A stretch of DNA of 64,000 nt from Maratus speciosus (GCA_963932465.1 OZ010789.1:591615581-591679580), one strand, 5' to 3'. Shown: positions 1-12,758, numbered from the stretch's first letter. The notes: a model not told the origin generated them from the letters alone. Made by a program: numbers and translations.

Positions 1-573
1 TTGTATCTTACCTTTTTGGGGTACAAGAAGACCATTTGTCTAGGCCACATGTTTGAGAAAAATCGATTAGTGGGTCATTTGGGGGTCACTACGGGCCTGT
101 TTATTTCAATGTGAATGAATGTTGAAAAAGTTATTATAAGTTGTTGAAGATTATGCCGTAAACGAAGTTTCAAATTTGGCAACATTTTGCGCGAAATATT
201 GGCGACATTAGTTGAATTTGTGCGAGATTATCAACTCATAAGATTACCAAAACACATGCATAGCGTTAAATAAATTATTTTTGCCAAACTTTGCGAAAAC
301 ATTGGCATTCAGTATCTGAAGAAATTTTGTAGCAATTCCCAAAAAGAGCCGAAATACATGATTCAACCAATCGGAGTCCATAGAATGTTCCCGAAAACAG
401 AATTCAAGCATACATATATATAACTTTCTCGTTATACCATTTCAATCAACATGTGGCTTCGTAAGTGTTTATTTAAGGTTCTCTGTCTTTATGCACGGAA
501 TGCTGTAAGGTTGCATTCTCACGTGTAAAAGGGCGTTCAGACCTAAAAGTCCTGCTACCGAAATAGTAGGAGA
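1..573. other. AT-rich sequence without recognised feature
   Basis: No open reading frame with a recognisable product, no RNA gene and no clear repeat is visible up to the start of the foldback element at about 574. Confidence 0.5.
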
Positions 574-1437
574 GCTGTTGAACATTTTTGAGTAGGTATT
601 TGAGGCACCCTGAAAATTTGTGCAACACTTCTTTTGTAATGCCTGAATACAAAATCGAATGTCTGGCTGAAGGATCGTGGCCCAAAAACTGTGCCAGACA
701 CGTATCAAGTGCCATTTTTTGACTAACAAAAAAGATATTTGAGGCACGCTGAGATTGAGACAGAATAATATTTATGCTTAGAAAAAAATATTTTGAAAAT
801 GAAAGACACTTTAGTCGGCCCAAAACCTATGCCAGACACGCGTCAAGTGCCATTTTTTGACTACCCAAAAAAGGTACTTGAGGCACGCTGAGATTGAGAC
901 AGAATAGTATTTATGCTTAGAAAAAAATATTTTGAAAATGACAGACACTTTAGTCGGCCCAAAACCTGTGCCAGACACGTGTCAAGTGCCATTTTTTGAC
1001 TACCAGAAAAAGGTATTTGAGGCACGCTGAGATTGAGGCAGAATAGTTATGCTTAGAAAAAAATATTTTGAAAATGACAGACACTTTAGTCGGCCCAAAA
1101 CCTGTGCCGGACACGTGTCAGGTGCCATTTTTTGGCTACCCAAAAAAGGTATTTGAGGCACTCTGAGATTGAGACAGAATAGTATTTATGCTTAGAAAAA
1201 AATATTTTGAAAATGACAGACACTTTAGTCGGCCCCAAAACCGTGACAGACACGTGTCAAGTGCCATTTTTTGACTACACAAAAAAGGTATTTCAGGCAC
1301 GGTGAGATTGAGACAGAAAAATATTTATGCTTAGAAAAAAATATTTTGAAAATGACAGACACTTTTGTTGGCACTTTTTACTTGCCCGACAACATAGAAT
1401 GTTAAGCGCGAGTGCCAGTAAAGCTGGACTTCCGGTG
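574..1437 (-). repeat. Left arm: ~5 tandem copies of a ~136-bp unit
   Basis: Successive units carry GACAGACACTTTAGTCGGCC, TGCCAGACACGTGTCAAGTG and TATTTGAGGCACGCTGAG at a spacing of about 136 bp. Each unit repeats the GGTATTTGAGGCA motif found at the outer end of the element. Open frames on the minus strand here are translations of the repeat and not genes. Confidence 0.85.
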
Positions 1438-1441
1438 TCTT

Positions 1442-1560
1442 TTTAAAAGTATATTTAAAAGTATATTTAAAAGTATATTTTAAAAGTATATTTAAAAGTA
1501 TATTTTAAAAGTATATTTAAAAGTATATTTATATAAAAGTATATTAATATACTTTTATAA
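1442..1560. repeat. 13-bp AT-rich tandem repeat
   Basis: About eight copies of TTAAAAGTATATT, ending in a short inverted stretch (AAGTATATTAATATACTT). It lies immediately inside the left foldback arm. Confidence 0.85.
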
Positions 1561-2100
1561 CTATGATTTTGTCATATACATTTATATGTAATGAAATTTA
1601 ACGATCATTTAATGACGGTTAGTACAAAATTTAAACTGATTAAAATTGCTTTAAACTCAAAGTTAAGGTCCCGATTCTGAGCACTGTCGATTTGTGTTCG
1701 ATAGTGTTAGTGTCGGAGACAACATGAGAAAAGTATTGTTGCCATAGAAACAAAGACTTATTTAATTTCGAAATATATAATGAAATAGTTCTTAATCGGA
1801 CAGTTACATTTAAAGTGCACTTAAATTTATCCAGCCGGTGAAACCGTCCGAAAATTAAATAACTTCAGCATCGCGCAACTTGTATATATTACATAAGCTT
1901 ATAGAAAAAAATAACAAAATATTTCATTGTTTAAGTTTAAATTCCTTAAGTGCCGCGCATTCGAATAATCATTTAACAAGCAATTTTCAGATGCATTAAA
2001 ATATTCGCGTTTGGTGAGGAAAAGTTTTACCCGCCAAATAACGTGCACATTCGTCTTTTAGCACCAAATAATCGAAAATATTTTATTTTTAGCTCACAGG
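1557..2100 (+). repeat. Dispersed ~540-bp repeat, copy A
   Basis: This stretch aligns along its length with 24270-24820. Shared blocks include CATTGTTTAAGTTTAAATT, a CACTGTCGATT block and a CGCCAAAT block, in the same order and orientation. There is no open frame. The family is unrecognised. Confidence 0.65.
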
Positions 2101-2217
2101 CTATCAAAGCCTGAGACCTTATGTGCCCGCCGGTTCTGTATGTACGTAACGCGATAACTCTTGATAGAAACATCCCATTTGCTTCAATTTTTTTTCTTGT
2201 TTCATTCTGAATGCCGC

Positions 2218-2580
2218 TTCCCTGATTAGTTTTGGGGACTCATTAGTTATGGATAAACGGGAAAAAGGGGAGTTAGTCCCCCCCCCCCCTTAATTCAGAT
2301 AAATGGGTTTTTCATGAAGAATTAATCGATTTGCTCCGAATTTGGTATACCTGCTTATTATGTTAAGGAACTTCCATGATTAGTTTGGGGGTTCATTGGT
2401 TAAGGATAAAGGAGGGAAAGGGGCGTTAGTCCACACTCACCTTATTTCAGATAAATGGGTTTTTCATCCAGAATTATTCGATTTGCTCCGAATTTGGTAT
2501 GACGGTATATAATGTTAAGGAACTTCCCTGATTAGTTTTGGGGGTTCATTGGTTAAGGATAAAGTGGGAAAAGGGGTGCA
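2218..2580 (+). repeat. Three diverged ~153-bp tandem units
   Basis: Units begin at about 2218, 2372 and 2523 with TTCCCTGATTAGTTTTGGGG or a close variant, followed by a GGATAAA-purine stretch. They lie between the 540-bp repeat and the right foldback arm. Confidence 0.75.
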
Positions 2581-2633
2581 ACGCGATTTACGCTTTGTTT
2601 GCATCGTAAGTCAGTTAATGGATCTTCAGCGGG

Positions 2634-3613
2634 GCACCGCAAGTCCAGCTTTACTGGCATTCGCGTTTAACATTCTATGTAGAAAGTGCCAACCAAAGTG
2701 TCTGTCATTTTCAAAATATTTTTTTCTAAACATAAATATTATTCTGTCTGAATCTCAGCGTGCCTCAAATACCTTTTTGGGGTAGTCAAAAAATGGCACT
2801 TGACACGTGTCTGGCACAGTTTTTGGGCCGACTAAAGTGTCTGTCATTTTCAAAATATTTTTTTCTAAGCATAAATACTGTTCTGTCTCAATCTCAGCGT
2901 GCCTCAAATACCTTTTTTGGGTAGTCAAAAAATGGCTCTTGACACGTGTCTGGCACAGGTTTTGGGCCGACTAAAGTGTCTGTCATTTTCAAAATATTTT
3001 TTCTAAGCATAAATACTATTCTGTCTCAATCTCAGCGTGCCTCAAATACCTTTTTTGGGTAGTCAAAAATGGCACTTGACACGTGTCTGGCACAGGTTTT
3101 GGGCCGACTAAAGTGTCTGTCATTTTCAAAATATTTTTTTCTAAGCATAACTATTCTGTCTCAATCTCAGCGTGCCTCAAATACCTTTTTCTGGTAGTCA
3201 AAAAATGGCACTTGACACGTGTCTGGCACAGGTTTTGGGCCGACTAAAGTGTCTGTCATTTTCAAAATATTTTTTTCTAAGCATAAATACTATTCTATCT
3301 CAATTTCAGCGTGCCTCAAATACCTTTTTTTGGTAGTCAAAAAATGGCACTTGGCACAGGTTTTGGGCCAACTAAAGTGTCTGTCATTTTCAAAATATTT
3401 TTTTTCTAAGCATAAATATTATTTTGTCTCAATCTCAGCGTGCCTCAAATACCTTTTTTGGGTAGTCAAAAAAAGACACTTGACACGTGTCTGGCACAGT
3501 TTTTGGGCCACGATCGTTCAGCCAGACATTCGATTTTGTATTCAGGCATTAGAGAGGAAGTGTTGCACAAATTTTCAGGATGCCTCAAATACCTTCCCTA
3601 AAATATTTAACAG
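2634..3613 (+). repeat. Right arm: ~6 tandem copies of the ~136-bp unit
   Basis: This is the inverse of the left arm. Units at about 135-bp spacing carry TGACACGTGTCTGGCACAG and GGCCGACTAAAGTGTCTGTC. The 138-residue open frame at 3219-3635 is a translation of these repeats. The outer end reads TGCCTCAAATACCTT. Confidence 0.85.
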
Positions 3614-5820
3614 TTCTTGGACTAAAAGAAAATAATCAAAGAACTAAAAATGAATTTTGGATTAATGTCGTTTCCCTGTAATACTGATAATTTGTGCAAG
3701 TAATAATGTTATAAATTAAAACACTTTATAGCAATAATACAGCGGGAATTTATTGTTATATCGGATTCAATACAAAGCTTATTTTAAAAGAGCATAGTTC
3801 GGTCTTCACTACTGGTTTTATGTGAAATAACAAGATTTTAGATTAGAAGAGTGTTGAGACTAATAAAATTTCAAAAGATATTTCGTTCTTAAAAACCGCT
3901 ATGGATTTCTTTTTAGTATAATCACTGTAGAAAAAGAAAGTAGATATGGGTGCTTTCCAGAATCTCTGAAGTATTCTTCTACCATATTATGTTTTTTTTT
4001 AATGTTATAGCACAGTAATTAAATTACATTGGAATGTTTTATTTTGAATCAACATGTATCAATATGGGATTATATATATCCTCAACAATGCAACCTGACA
4101 TACTCAAGAGTTTATTTAATCAATTTAATTTAATATTATATGAAGTATAAAAGTACAACACGAGAACCGTGGAAAAAAACGTAACACATGAGGTAAATGC
4201 TCGTGCCGAAAATGAAATATCCCAGGAGAGAATTTTAGAGTTCCATATTTTGGATATCAAGAAAAAGTGGAATAGCTGTGTATAGCCGAAAAGAAGGCTT
4301 AAGCAAGAAGTCTAGGTGATTTCTTCTATTTATATTTACCAATGTGTAAACTGTCTACTTTACTAATAAAGTTAGTGAATTTCCAAGACCTAAATTTGGT
4401 CGTAAAATTAATAAATTTAGTATATACTTGGAGAACTGATGGGTGAGTTCTATTATAGCTATAAGTTAATAAAATATTTACGTAGGTAAAAGAATAAATA
4501 CTACATTAATTCTTAATTTTTTGTAAGTTTTATTTCTTAATTTGCATATTTTTTCTGCTATTAGTCTTCTTGTTTATATCTATCATATCTATAATTTTAA
4601 TAAACATAAATTATGCATATCCGAGTGATATTTGATAATTCGGCGAGATTATAACGAAAGACCAAATCGTTTCAGTATTGTGTATATATTTCCGTTGTGA
4701 AAATAAACGCAATAAAAAATTATTGGCTTAGAAATTAAAGTTAATCGGTATTGAAAGCAAACATTTCAGTACAGATAATTTGTCTTTTTATATTTAAAAA
4801 TAAAAAATTAATTTACATATTTACAGTAATATATTATTGAAATACAATGATGTAAAATATAACATCCTCGTCTAGGTAATATATTCTAAAATGTATAAAT
4901 GCTAATTTCAGAAATTCGATCTGCATCACATAAAAGAGCACATTTTTTTCGTCTTTAAAGGAAATTGTACACTCTTTCGTATGAGATACCATTTTTGGCA
5001 TGTCATTTATATATAAATATATGTGATCTAATATGCATATACGCAATAAAATACTCTAAAAATAATATAAGAAATAAGTTCCTTATTGATGCATTTTTGT
5101 ATGGAAGGCTTTACTACAAGTACTCGGAACAAGAACCTTAATAAAGAGCCTTTTCTGAAATACCGAAAAAAATATATATATATATATTTTTATTGCAACC
5201 ATCCAGGAAAAGCTATCACATTTTTATGACCATATATATTACAGAGATCGTTTTCAAATCAGCAGTTTTCTGTTTGACTTAATGATGCCTTTTACAATAG
5301 ATGAGTGTATGCATATTTGAAACAAAAATAAGATACCAGAACCATGATGATTGTGCAAAATCACACAATTTTCTTAAGTAATATTTTCCCTTATGAAAAT
5401 AAATGTTACGTCCAAGATAAATATTTCTGTTGAAAAGGATAATGTTTTGGATAATCAATAGCAATTTTTAGATATTTTTAGATGAGTGAAGTAAGACCTT
5501 TGAAAAATATGCGACGTCCCTCTACATGCAATGATTCGTAATTAATTTATAAATTTTTTTCGAGCTATTTAAAAAACTTGTAAATTTGTTAAATTCAGTA
5601 GAATTTGTATTCATCATAAAAATGTGCACGTATATATTAATTACGTGTTTTCCAGTATTTTTGTATTCTTAAAAAAACAAAACGAACTATATACAGTTAT
5701 TAATGCTAAAGATGAAAAAAAAATCTTTATTAAACTAACAATATCTTATATAGGATAGTGGTGAATGGTATTACTTATTTTAATGATTTCTTTTTTTTTA
5801 TTTTAATCAAATAATATATT
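3614..5820. other. AT-rich sequence, nothing recognised
   Basis: The only short ORFs look random and have no recognisable motif. A short TA run lies near 5171-5188. No tandem or inverted structure was seen. Confidence 0.5.
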
Positions 5821-5984
5821 TAAATTTTTCGATTGCATGTATGTTATAGAAAAGTTGTGGTTGATTCTAGAACAAAAGAGCCGTCGAGTGGGACTTTGAT
5901 AAAAAAAAAGGGGGGCACATTGTTTTCAAAAAGGGCACTCATGTGTCCTGTTCAAAAAACACATTTTGAACAGGTTTGTTTAGA

Positions 5985-6400
5985 GTGCATTTTTATCAGT
6001 AGAATTTTTTTAATTTTCCTGAACGACTGGTGAATTTTGCAACATATCCCCCTAACCAATCGTCTAATTTTACGATATTTTTCTGAACGGCCGGAAATTT
6101 TGCAACATATTTTCTCAACCAATCGACGAATTTCACGATATTTTCCAGTGACCAATCGGCGAATTTCGTGATTTTTTATCACACAATCGGCAATAACTCG
6201 AGTTTCCAAATTACACCCTAAGACGTTTTGAAAAAACTCATGAGGCTTTTTTTTCTGCAACTGCTGGGCGAATGACACCCCCCCCCCCACCACCACCTCT
6301 ATTTTACACGACTGTTTGACTAATTTTTTTTGCATGATTGATAGATAAATTTTGCTGCGTTTATTACGGAAATCGATCAAAGAATTTTGCATTTTTTTTT
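5985..6400. repeat. Degenerate minisatellite, family of 30-36-bp units
   Basis: Degenerate units of roughly 33-36 bp repeat CCAATCGNCGAATTTCACGA followed by a T-rich run. The units resemble, in reverse orientation, those at 31.0-31.7, 32.6-33.4 and 42.4-44.0 kb. The 146-residue minus-strand ORF at 5952-6392 is a repeat translation (recurring KYREIRRLV-type peptides). Confidence 0.7.
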
Positions 6401-6423
6401 CTTGTGGCCAGTTAACGTATTTC

Positions 6424-6620
6424 GCTTAAAAGAGTGCCTCAAAAAGATCACTAAGGACACAGGGCACATAAATTAATCTGAAAAGGATGAAAAGGCGCAT
6501 AAAGTACTCAAAAAGGGCCACAGGGTGCATAAAATAGTGAAAAATATGCCTATAGGTACATAAAATATTCAAAAAGTCAAAAGGGGTTGAGTGAAATTGG
6601 CCTTTAGTCAACACTAAAAA
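6424..6620. repeat. Short array of ~33-bp units
   Basis: CATAAAATA or CATAAAGTA alternates with CAAAAAGGGCAC-like blocks about five times. It directly follows the preceding array and may be a diverged extension of it. Confidence 0.5.
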
Positions 6621-6639
6621 TATTAAAAGTTAAAAATTT

Positions 6640-7317
6640 AGGCATTTTATAACAATAATTAAAAATGTTTTTTCAAGTCTATTTCTTAAATTCTATGATA
6701 TGTATAATATTTCCTAATTTTCTGATATATTTCTGAATGTATAAATTATATTTAAGAATTTTCGTATTACCGTTTAGGTTATAATTGAAATCTTATCATA
6801 TTTACTTCAAAAGAAAATGTGATGTTTGTATAAGAAAGTCTAAAATTTGATAAAAGGAAACTTTATTTATATAGATTTTTTTTTTTTTTTTTATAAATCA
6901 CCTTTTTTATTTTTTATTTCTAAATATTAATAAATTTTTAAATATTTTAGTTTCAAAACTCAAATGGATTATCATTTAATCTAACTTAAAGTGATTATCA
7001 TTTAATGCTATTAATTTCGTTACACATACGAAAGTTTTTGATAACAATGATACTAAAATTTTAAATTATGAAAAAAATGGTATTATTGCTTTGATCATAT
7101 TGATTAACTGACTAAGCAATAAATAACGCATTTCATATATTCTATCACATTGTATTATAATTTACTAGGAATGTAGTATACTAAATATTTAATGTTACTA
7201 AATCCCGTGTATGCTTGTATAATAATTTTCCAAGTTTAATGTCCACCTGCAGGTTTACTCTGGTTATGGCATAATCGTGCAAATTAATCTTAAAATGTAT
7301 TTCAAAACACGCTGTAT
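6640..7317. other. AT-rich sequence, nothing recognised
   Basis: Contains a poly-T run at about 6876-6892. No gene or repeat structure was identified. Confidence 0.5.
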
Positions 7318-7484
7318 TATTGGGTCGTTCGGACAGTCTTGTTCGTTTGTGAAAATCAATTCGCACCGGAAAATTATGCCTTGTAATTATTGGACATTAG
7401 ATATCGGAATCAATGTTAAATGATAGAATTTTGCAGTACGAATTGATTTTCTCAAACGCACCCGACTTTTCGAACGACCCAATA
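7318..7484. mobile_element. 167-bp mariner-type MITE
   Basis: The ends are inverted: TATTGGGTCGTTCG at the left and CGAACGACCCAATA at the right. The complementarity extends about 50 bp inward through TGAAAATCAATTCG. TA lies at both edges, the expected target duplication of Tc1/mariner elements. There is no coding capacity. The family name is unknown. Confidence 0.75.
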
Positions 7485-8722
7485 GATATGAAGCTCTCAA
7501 GCATTTGTTTAGTGTCTTCAATTGAATGCATTTAACATATTTCGGAAATATACACTATAAAAAAGCGTTATCTGTTATTAGAATCCACAGGAACGATAAT
7601 ATTTTTGAGATTGTAAGAAGAATTTATAAATTTTATGTTTCTAATGCTGTCAGTGATTTTCGAAACGTTTCAGAGTACATTTATATTTTATTGATCAGTT
7701 TTCCCAAGCTGATGTATCTGATTTCAGGGTGATTTTCGTTTTTGATTATATTATGTTTTCTAGATTAAGAAACATTTATTTTTTCATACAGTGTAGCCGA
7801 CCCGTTCCTTTTACTTTAAACATAATTTTCACGTAAACCAAATGCTGTACAAAATGCAATTTTATCAGAAAAATGTTGAACCATACACTTACAATTCTTA
7901 CAATTTATAAACATGATAAAATAATTCGTTAGTATATTATACACAGGGGTATACAAGCTTCTAAAAAATACTTTCGTTTAAATTGAACAATGCTCAGAAG
8001 CACTGAAATATTGCAGAAAATTTGCATAAAAAATCAGTTGGAGGTTTTAAAACTCATTAAAATTACCACAGGTACTCCAATTATGTATTTTAAATGGATA
8101 GAGTTTACGATAAACACATTAATACGCCGGTTATAGAGATGAATTTTGTAATTGTTTTTTAGAAACATATAATGTAAATAAACTTTTATGGTCATTGTGG
8201 CTAAATGTTATGAACTATATATATGACATCTTTCGTTTACTTAAAATATTAACGCAAGGATCGTATATAAACATTATATTATTTATTATGCTGTAAAAGT
8301 TTTGTCATTACGTGAAATAAAAATATGCATTTAAACAGATTTAGAAAAAATAATTGTGTAAGATCTTAAAGTTATGTTTTATTAAATAGGCCAATTTTGT
8401 TGAGAAAAGCTTAGTAAAAAAAAATAATAATGACAGTTGCAATGAAATATATTCCATCTTTAATACATTTTGAAATACTGGGCATTTAATGACAAGATTT
8501 ATTACCGGTGTGTCGGCATCAGAGTCAAAAAAGGAAACAATAATAGGAAAAAAAAGGAAACAATTGCTTATAACGTTTTCTTTTATAGCCTTTTACACAA
8601 TCTCATTTTAGCCGTTTGCCCGCTTGTATACGTTTTGTCTCATTTGATCACATCTTTTGAATGATTGCGCTTTTTAAGAAAATATGCTCTTTCTAAAGAA
8701 TAATTGTTTTTTTAATGATGAT
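7485..8722. other. AT-rich sequence, nothing recognised
   Basis: Short ORFs at 7526-7732 and 8470-8664 have no recognisable motif and are probably chance. No repeat structure was seen. Confidence 0.45.
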
Positions 8723-9344
8723 TTAAAGAGTCTCAGGACTCTTAAAACCGGAAGAAATAAAAAAGAGACTATTTTCGACTTTTAATATCTTAAAATGTTT
8801 TTATAACACAATTTTTATTGAGATGAAAGATACAAATACGTTCTTTCATTTCATGTCTTTAATAAATTGCAAAGTGCACAATTGGCATTTACAGTGAGCT
8901 CCAAACTGTCAGCTAAAATCAGAAAATTGTTATAATACCTTAGGCGCACGATTACAAAATAAATATTGCAAGTAGAATGAAAATTTTGGTGCCTACTTGT
9001 ATTTTGTCTCAAAAGCTTAAGCACAAGCATAAAATGTTGATTTTAATGAATAATAAAACATTAAAATAAATAGCATTTTTTATGTGTGTATTTCGCAAAT
9101 TCATTAAAATATATGATATCAAAAATAGAAAATTTTAAATTAGAAATTTGTAAAAAATATAATTTAAAATTTGTTTCAACAAAATTGTCACAAATGTTTA
9201 TGGACAATGGCAAAAACAACTACATTTATGATTTTTACAAAACTGTTACACACAAATTAGTCGTCCGTGATTTCGGATCAGTTCAAATAAACATGCGTCC
9301 ATCGAAATTATTGTTTTTTGTAGAGTTTCTGGTGGCAAAGAGTA

Positions 9345-10100
9345 CTATGCTTTCTCTATGGTCCCTTTGAATTCTTCAAGAGTGTCATACTGTTTTAGAT
9401 TGCTGTAAACATGGTGTGTTAAAATGCCATATACATTCTCAAACGGGTTTATGCCAGGACTTAAAGCTGGAGAGTCAAGGATTTGAATTTTTTTTCTGCG
9501 AAAGCCACGGTTAGTATTTAATATGTGCACTGAGGCATTAACTTTCTCAAAGATGCATTCAGCACGCCTCAAAATGTCACCGAATGGAGAAAAATGTTGG
9601 TTGAGAGTCTTTTGATATTTTTGGAATTTTGCCTTCCGTTTAGAAAATCCACAGATGTCGGACTGTTGAAACCGAACCCCCCCCCCCCCCTTCCCAACCA
9701 TAACATGCTTACCGCCTTGCTTCCTGCTGAAAACATTCCTTGGTTCCTTACGGAGATCATGCCAATACATGTTCTACCCGCCAGGGCCATCCAAGTTCCA
9801 TATTTTATCATCACTGTATAAATCTGTAAGTCACTTGTCCCTCGCAGGACATGTGTTTTTTAGCCATGTTCATTCTTGCTTATTAGTGGTGTAGTTTGAA
9901 AGCTATTTTATTTAGTATGATGTAATCACATACTTTAATACGTCTCTGTATATTATCTTTGAACATCTGTACACCGAGATTATTTTTTATTTGCTGTATG
10001 GGCATATTTTATCTAAACAGGAACCTCCGTATTCTCCTATCCGTCTCAACAAACATCATACGTGGTCGTCCACATCTTGGTTTCCGGTTAAAATTATCAT
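9345..10100 (-). pseudogene. Tc1-like transposase, degraded
   Basis: Reading the minus strand from about 10100, broken frames give a paired-type segment (GRPRMMFVETDRRIRRF), a helix like that preceding the catalytic core (NLGVQMFKDNIQRRI), then YWHDLRKEP, VNASVHILNT and SPALSPGINPFENVYGIL. These match the usual order of a ~340-residue Tc1 transposase (DDE integrase fold): the Asn-rich block around the second aspartate and the NPxEN block with the final glutamate. The aspartate expected before NASVH is replaced by valine, and several frameshifts and stops interrupt the frame. The 141-residue ORF at 9345-9770 is the C-terminal third. It is an inactive copy inside the composite insertion. Confidence 0.8.
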
Positions 10101-10203
10101 TTTTAGAGGGTACTTGATATAGATACATTGTTTTGAATAATTTAAAAATTTAAAAGTTTAAGAAACAGTTTTATTTTGAGATTTCAATTGAAAAACTTTT
10201 AAA

Positions 10204-11200
10204 ATGTCACCTTTTGTGAATTGTTTATTCTTTGGCATTTTTAAAACGAGTGGAAATGATTTTTACTCATTCAGTTTTATGCAATCCGTTTTAACAGGAA
10301 ATTCTTTAAATAATTTCCTGTTAAAACTTAATGAGTTGGACACAAACGTAAAGTTTACGTTAGAAATTGAGAAAGAGGGTATTTTACCCTTCCTTGATAT
10401 TAAATTAATAAAGAATAGTTATGGAAATAAATTGGAGCGTATTATTTATAGGAAACAATGCAGATCTAACAACACTATTCCTTTTGATTGTAACTCACCA
10501 TTTTCATATAAAATTTCTACCTACAGGATTTACGTTAAACGTGCCTTCGAAGTTTGTCAGATAAATACTTAGAAAACGAGATTAGTATAATAAAACAAAT
10601 TGCTATTGAGAATGGTTTCCCTCCTCAACACATTAATAAATTAGTTAATCAAGCAAAACAACCAACACAGAAGGAGGAATTAAGTTTGAGCAAGTCTATT
10701 TGTTGCACATTTGATTATATCCCACAGCTTTATGAGAGATTGAGATATGCATTACTAAAATATAATATTAATTTAATAGCTAAACCTCCAACGAAATTGA
10801 AAGAATTGATTCACAGTAAAATTGATCCTATTCCCGATTATGAAAAACCAGAGTTTACATCATCCCATTCAGCACAGAACATTATAAGAGTTTATTTTAT
10901 ATTGATATGACATCTCGAAAATTTAAGGAAAAGGATTAAAAGAGCACATTTCTGATATCAAGTTAAAAAAACAAATACAGCTTTATCCAGATTGCATCAA
11001 AAATGAAATATTAAGATAAACTTCGAAAAAGCTAAAATTATCATTTCAGCGTCTAACCACTACCTTTCAATAATCCGTGAATCCATTGAAATTTTACTTA
11101 GAAGTGATAATATTTGTAACAATGTGTTTTCCTATAATATTCCCGCAATTTGATTCAATATCTTAAATATTTCCAGACCTCCTGGTAGCATGAACAAATC
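10204..11200 (+). pseudogene. Penelope-like element: RT C-terminus and GIY-YIG remnant
   Basis: The first frame (10204-10572) reads like the distal reverse transcriptase of Penelope-like elements: FLLKLNELDTNVKFTLEIE, then LPFLDIKLIKNSYGNKLE and IIYRKQ. A second frame (10554-10910) continues with YLENEISIIKQIAIENGFP and a YIPQLYERLRYAL segment, the linker normally leading to a GIY-YIG endonuclease. Further downstream, across frameshifts, come TSRKFKE and FEKAKIIISASNHYLSIIRE, which resemble the endonuclease body. The catalytic RT motifs upstream are missing, so the copy is 5'-truncated as well as frameshifted. An assignment to another RT-bearing element is less likely, given the order of RT tail and endonuclease. 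Confidence 0.7.
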
Positions 11201-12294
11201 TTTTCACCCCTCTGCAGAGAAATGGACTGAACTCCGCTTACGCATGCGTACTAATTTTGTTTCTGTTTTTAAAATGTATTTATATTCAGTCAGTCATCTA
11301 TTTTCCCCTTTGAAAATGAACGCGCCTGTGTTTGAAAGATCTCGGGTTTCATTAAATAATATTTTTATATATTTGTGTCACCTTTTAAGTTATTTATAAG
11401 TATATTATAAAGTTTATAAATATCGAGTATTTATTGTAAATTGGCTTCAAACGTTATCTTCTTCAATTATTTTTAACCATATTTGAAGCATGCATAACTT
11501 TTGAGAAGGGCTATACATTAGATTGACATAATTAACCAGAACTTAAATAAATTTGTATTTAAAGCATTTTTATATTTTTAATACAAAGCTGTATTTAGCT
11601 AATACAAAATTTTTAAATTTTCAACAGTATAATCAATTTAAAAAATATTTTTTCGAAAAATAAAAAGGAAATTTTAGGTTCCGTTTATACAGACTAACAT
11701 GAAACATATATTTTGAAAATTTCATGAAAACATATTCAGATGTTTTTTAAGTATCGTGCGCATTATTCCCAAAAACATCATTTATAAATATGGGTTTAAA
11801 ATTTTGGAAAGGTCGCTTCTGCTATCGAGCGGATATAATTCTAAAAGCCATAACTTCTGTTCTAATGGGAATTTCAAGGAAATAATTATATTAAAATGTT
11901 CAGGAAACATAATAGTTTAACATCTAAAAAAATTGAAATTTCAAAACTTTTGAAGCTTTCAAAGTCTTGAACCCCCTTAAAGATTTCTGGGAAAAATCAA
12001 AATTCCTAGACTAGATATATATATATCTAAATATGTCCAATGACATATATAATTGTATTTTTTAACGCTCAGTAATTATGTGCTGTAGTACTATATCTTT
12101 AATAGTACTCTAGTATAATTACATGAAATTCACGGAATTCAAACTACAATTTTCCCAATTGTTATAGTTCCTGGTTCTTCATACACGTACATAAGAGTTA
12201 TATGCTTGTAAAACAACATAGACAAGATTCGAAGACAACATAAATATAAGAAAAATTGACAATACAGATAAATCGAAAGACTACAATTTAGACT

Positions 12295-12372
12295 GGAGGT
12301 GAGAATCGATACCCTTTCCTAAGCTCGTAAGCGATCTGAGGGTTCATGAACATAACTACTCAGCCACGGAGC
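12295..12372 (-). mobile_element. tRNA-like SINE head fragment
   Basis: On the minus strand GTGGCTGAGTAGTTA resembles a pol III A box. GGTATCGATTCTC, about 40 bp downstream, resembles a B box (usual GGTTCGANNCC). The sequence does not fold into a convincing complete tRNA, so it is read as a SINE head or tRNA pseudogene. Compare the fuller SINE at 23523-23764, which also has a GTGGCTGAG-type A box. Confidence 0.5.
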
Positions 12373-12755
12373 CTCCCCCGAATTAAATTTTGCTAACATT
12401 ATAAACATAATTTTATATCTAGTTTAATAACAGACAGTTTATTTGTTTCTTTTGCTATTTATCACACATAGAATTCTACAAAGTCGTACCGGATAGACGA
12501 ATGTTGACCACAAATAACCTGAGTCCCACATTATGACTTTTTTTTTATTCGAATGTTACGTCACTTATTTTTAAACTATAGTTTTGCGTGTTTTCATAAT
12601 GTTAAAAGATTGTCGTATGGTTTGAGACTGTCAAAACTGCAATACAAATTCAATCTTTTTGCCAAATTTATTAAATTATGTCCTCTTTTGAAAAGATTGT
12701 ATTCAGTTTATTTCACTTTTATTCATTAAAAAGTAATTTGCTATTCGAATTTTTC

Positions 12756-12758
<3 letters not shown>

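Larger units (their letters stand above)
574..3613. mobile_element. Foldback-like element with tandem-repeat inverted arms
   Basis: The left arm (574-1437) and right arm (2634-3613) are inverted copies of one another. They match from an outer terminus reading GGTATTTGAGGCA inward to a shared unique end near 1430 and 2640 (GCCAGTAAAGCTGGACTT). Both arms consist mostly of head-to-tail copies of a ~136-bp unit. The ~1.2-kb centre holds a 13-bp tandem array, a dispersed repeat and three ~153-bp units, with no transposase. Tandemly repetitive inverted arms are the hallmark of foldback transposons. The family is not recognised, and no target-site duplication could be fixed because the outer edge is diverged. 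Confidence 0.7.
9003..11521. mobile_element. Composite Tc1-like / Penelope-like insertion inside a MITE
   Basis: The block interrupts the MITE and holds a minus-strand Tc1-like transposase remnant followed by a plus-strand Penelope-like remnant. Possible degraded inverted ends are TCTCAAAAGCTTAAGCAC near 9008 and the complement of CATGCATAACTTTTGAGA near 11490-11507. One reading is a Tc1-like element into which a Penelope-like element inserted. The order of the two events is inferred. Confidence 0.5.
8723..11980. mobile_element. TTAA-ended MITE, copy 1, split by a nested insertion
   Basis: The pieces 8723-9002 and 11522-11980 align consecutively with the uninterrupted 760-bp copy at 13054-13813. 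The outer ends are TTAAAGAGTCTCAGGACTC and, at the right, a degraded complement ending CCCCCTTAA. The 2.5 kb between the pieces is absent from copy 2, so it is a later insertion. Confidence 0.75.

Noticed and set aside
12295..12372. Functional tRNA gene on the minus strand
   Set aside because: A- and B-box-like sequences are present, but no convincing acceptor or anticodon stem could be paired. A SINE head is the better reading.
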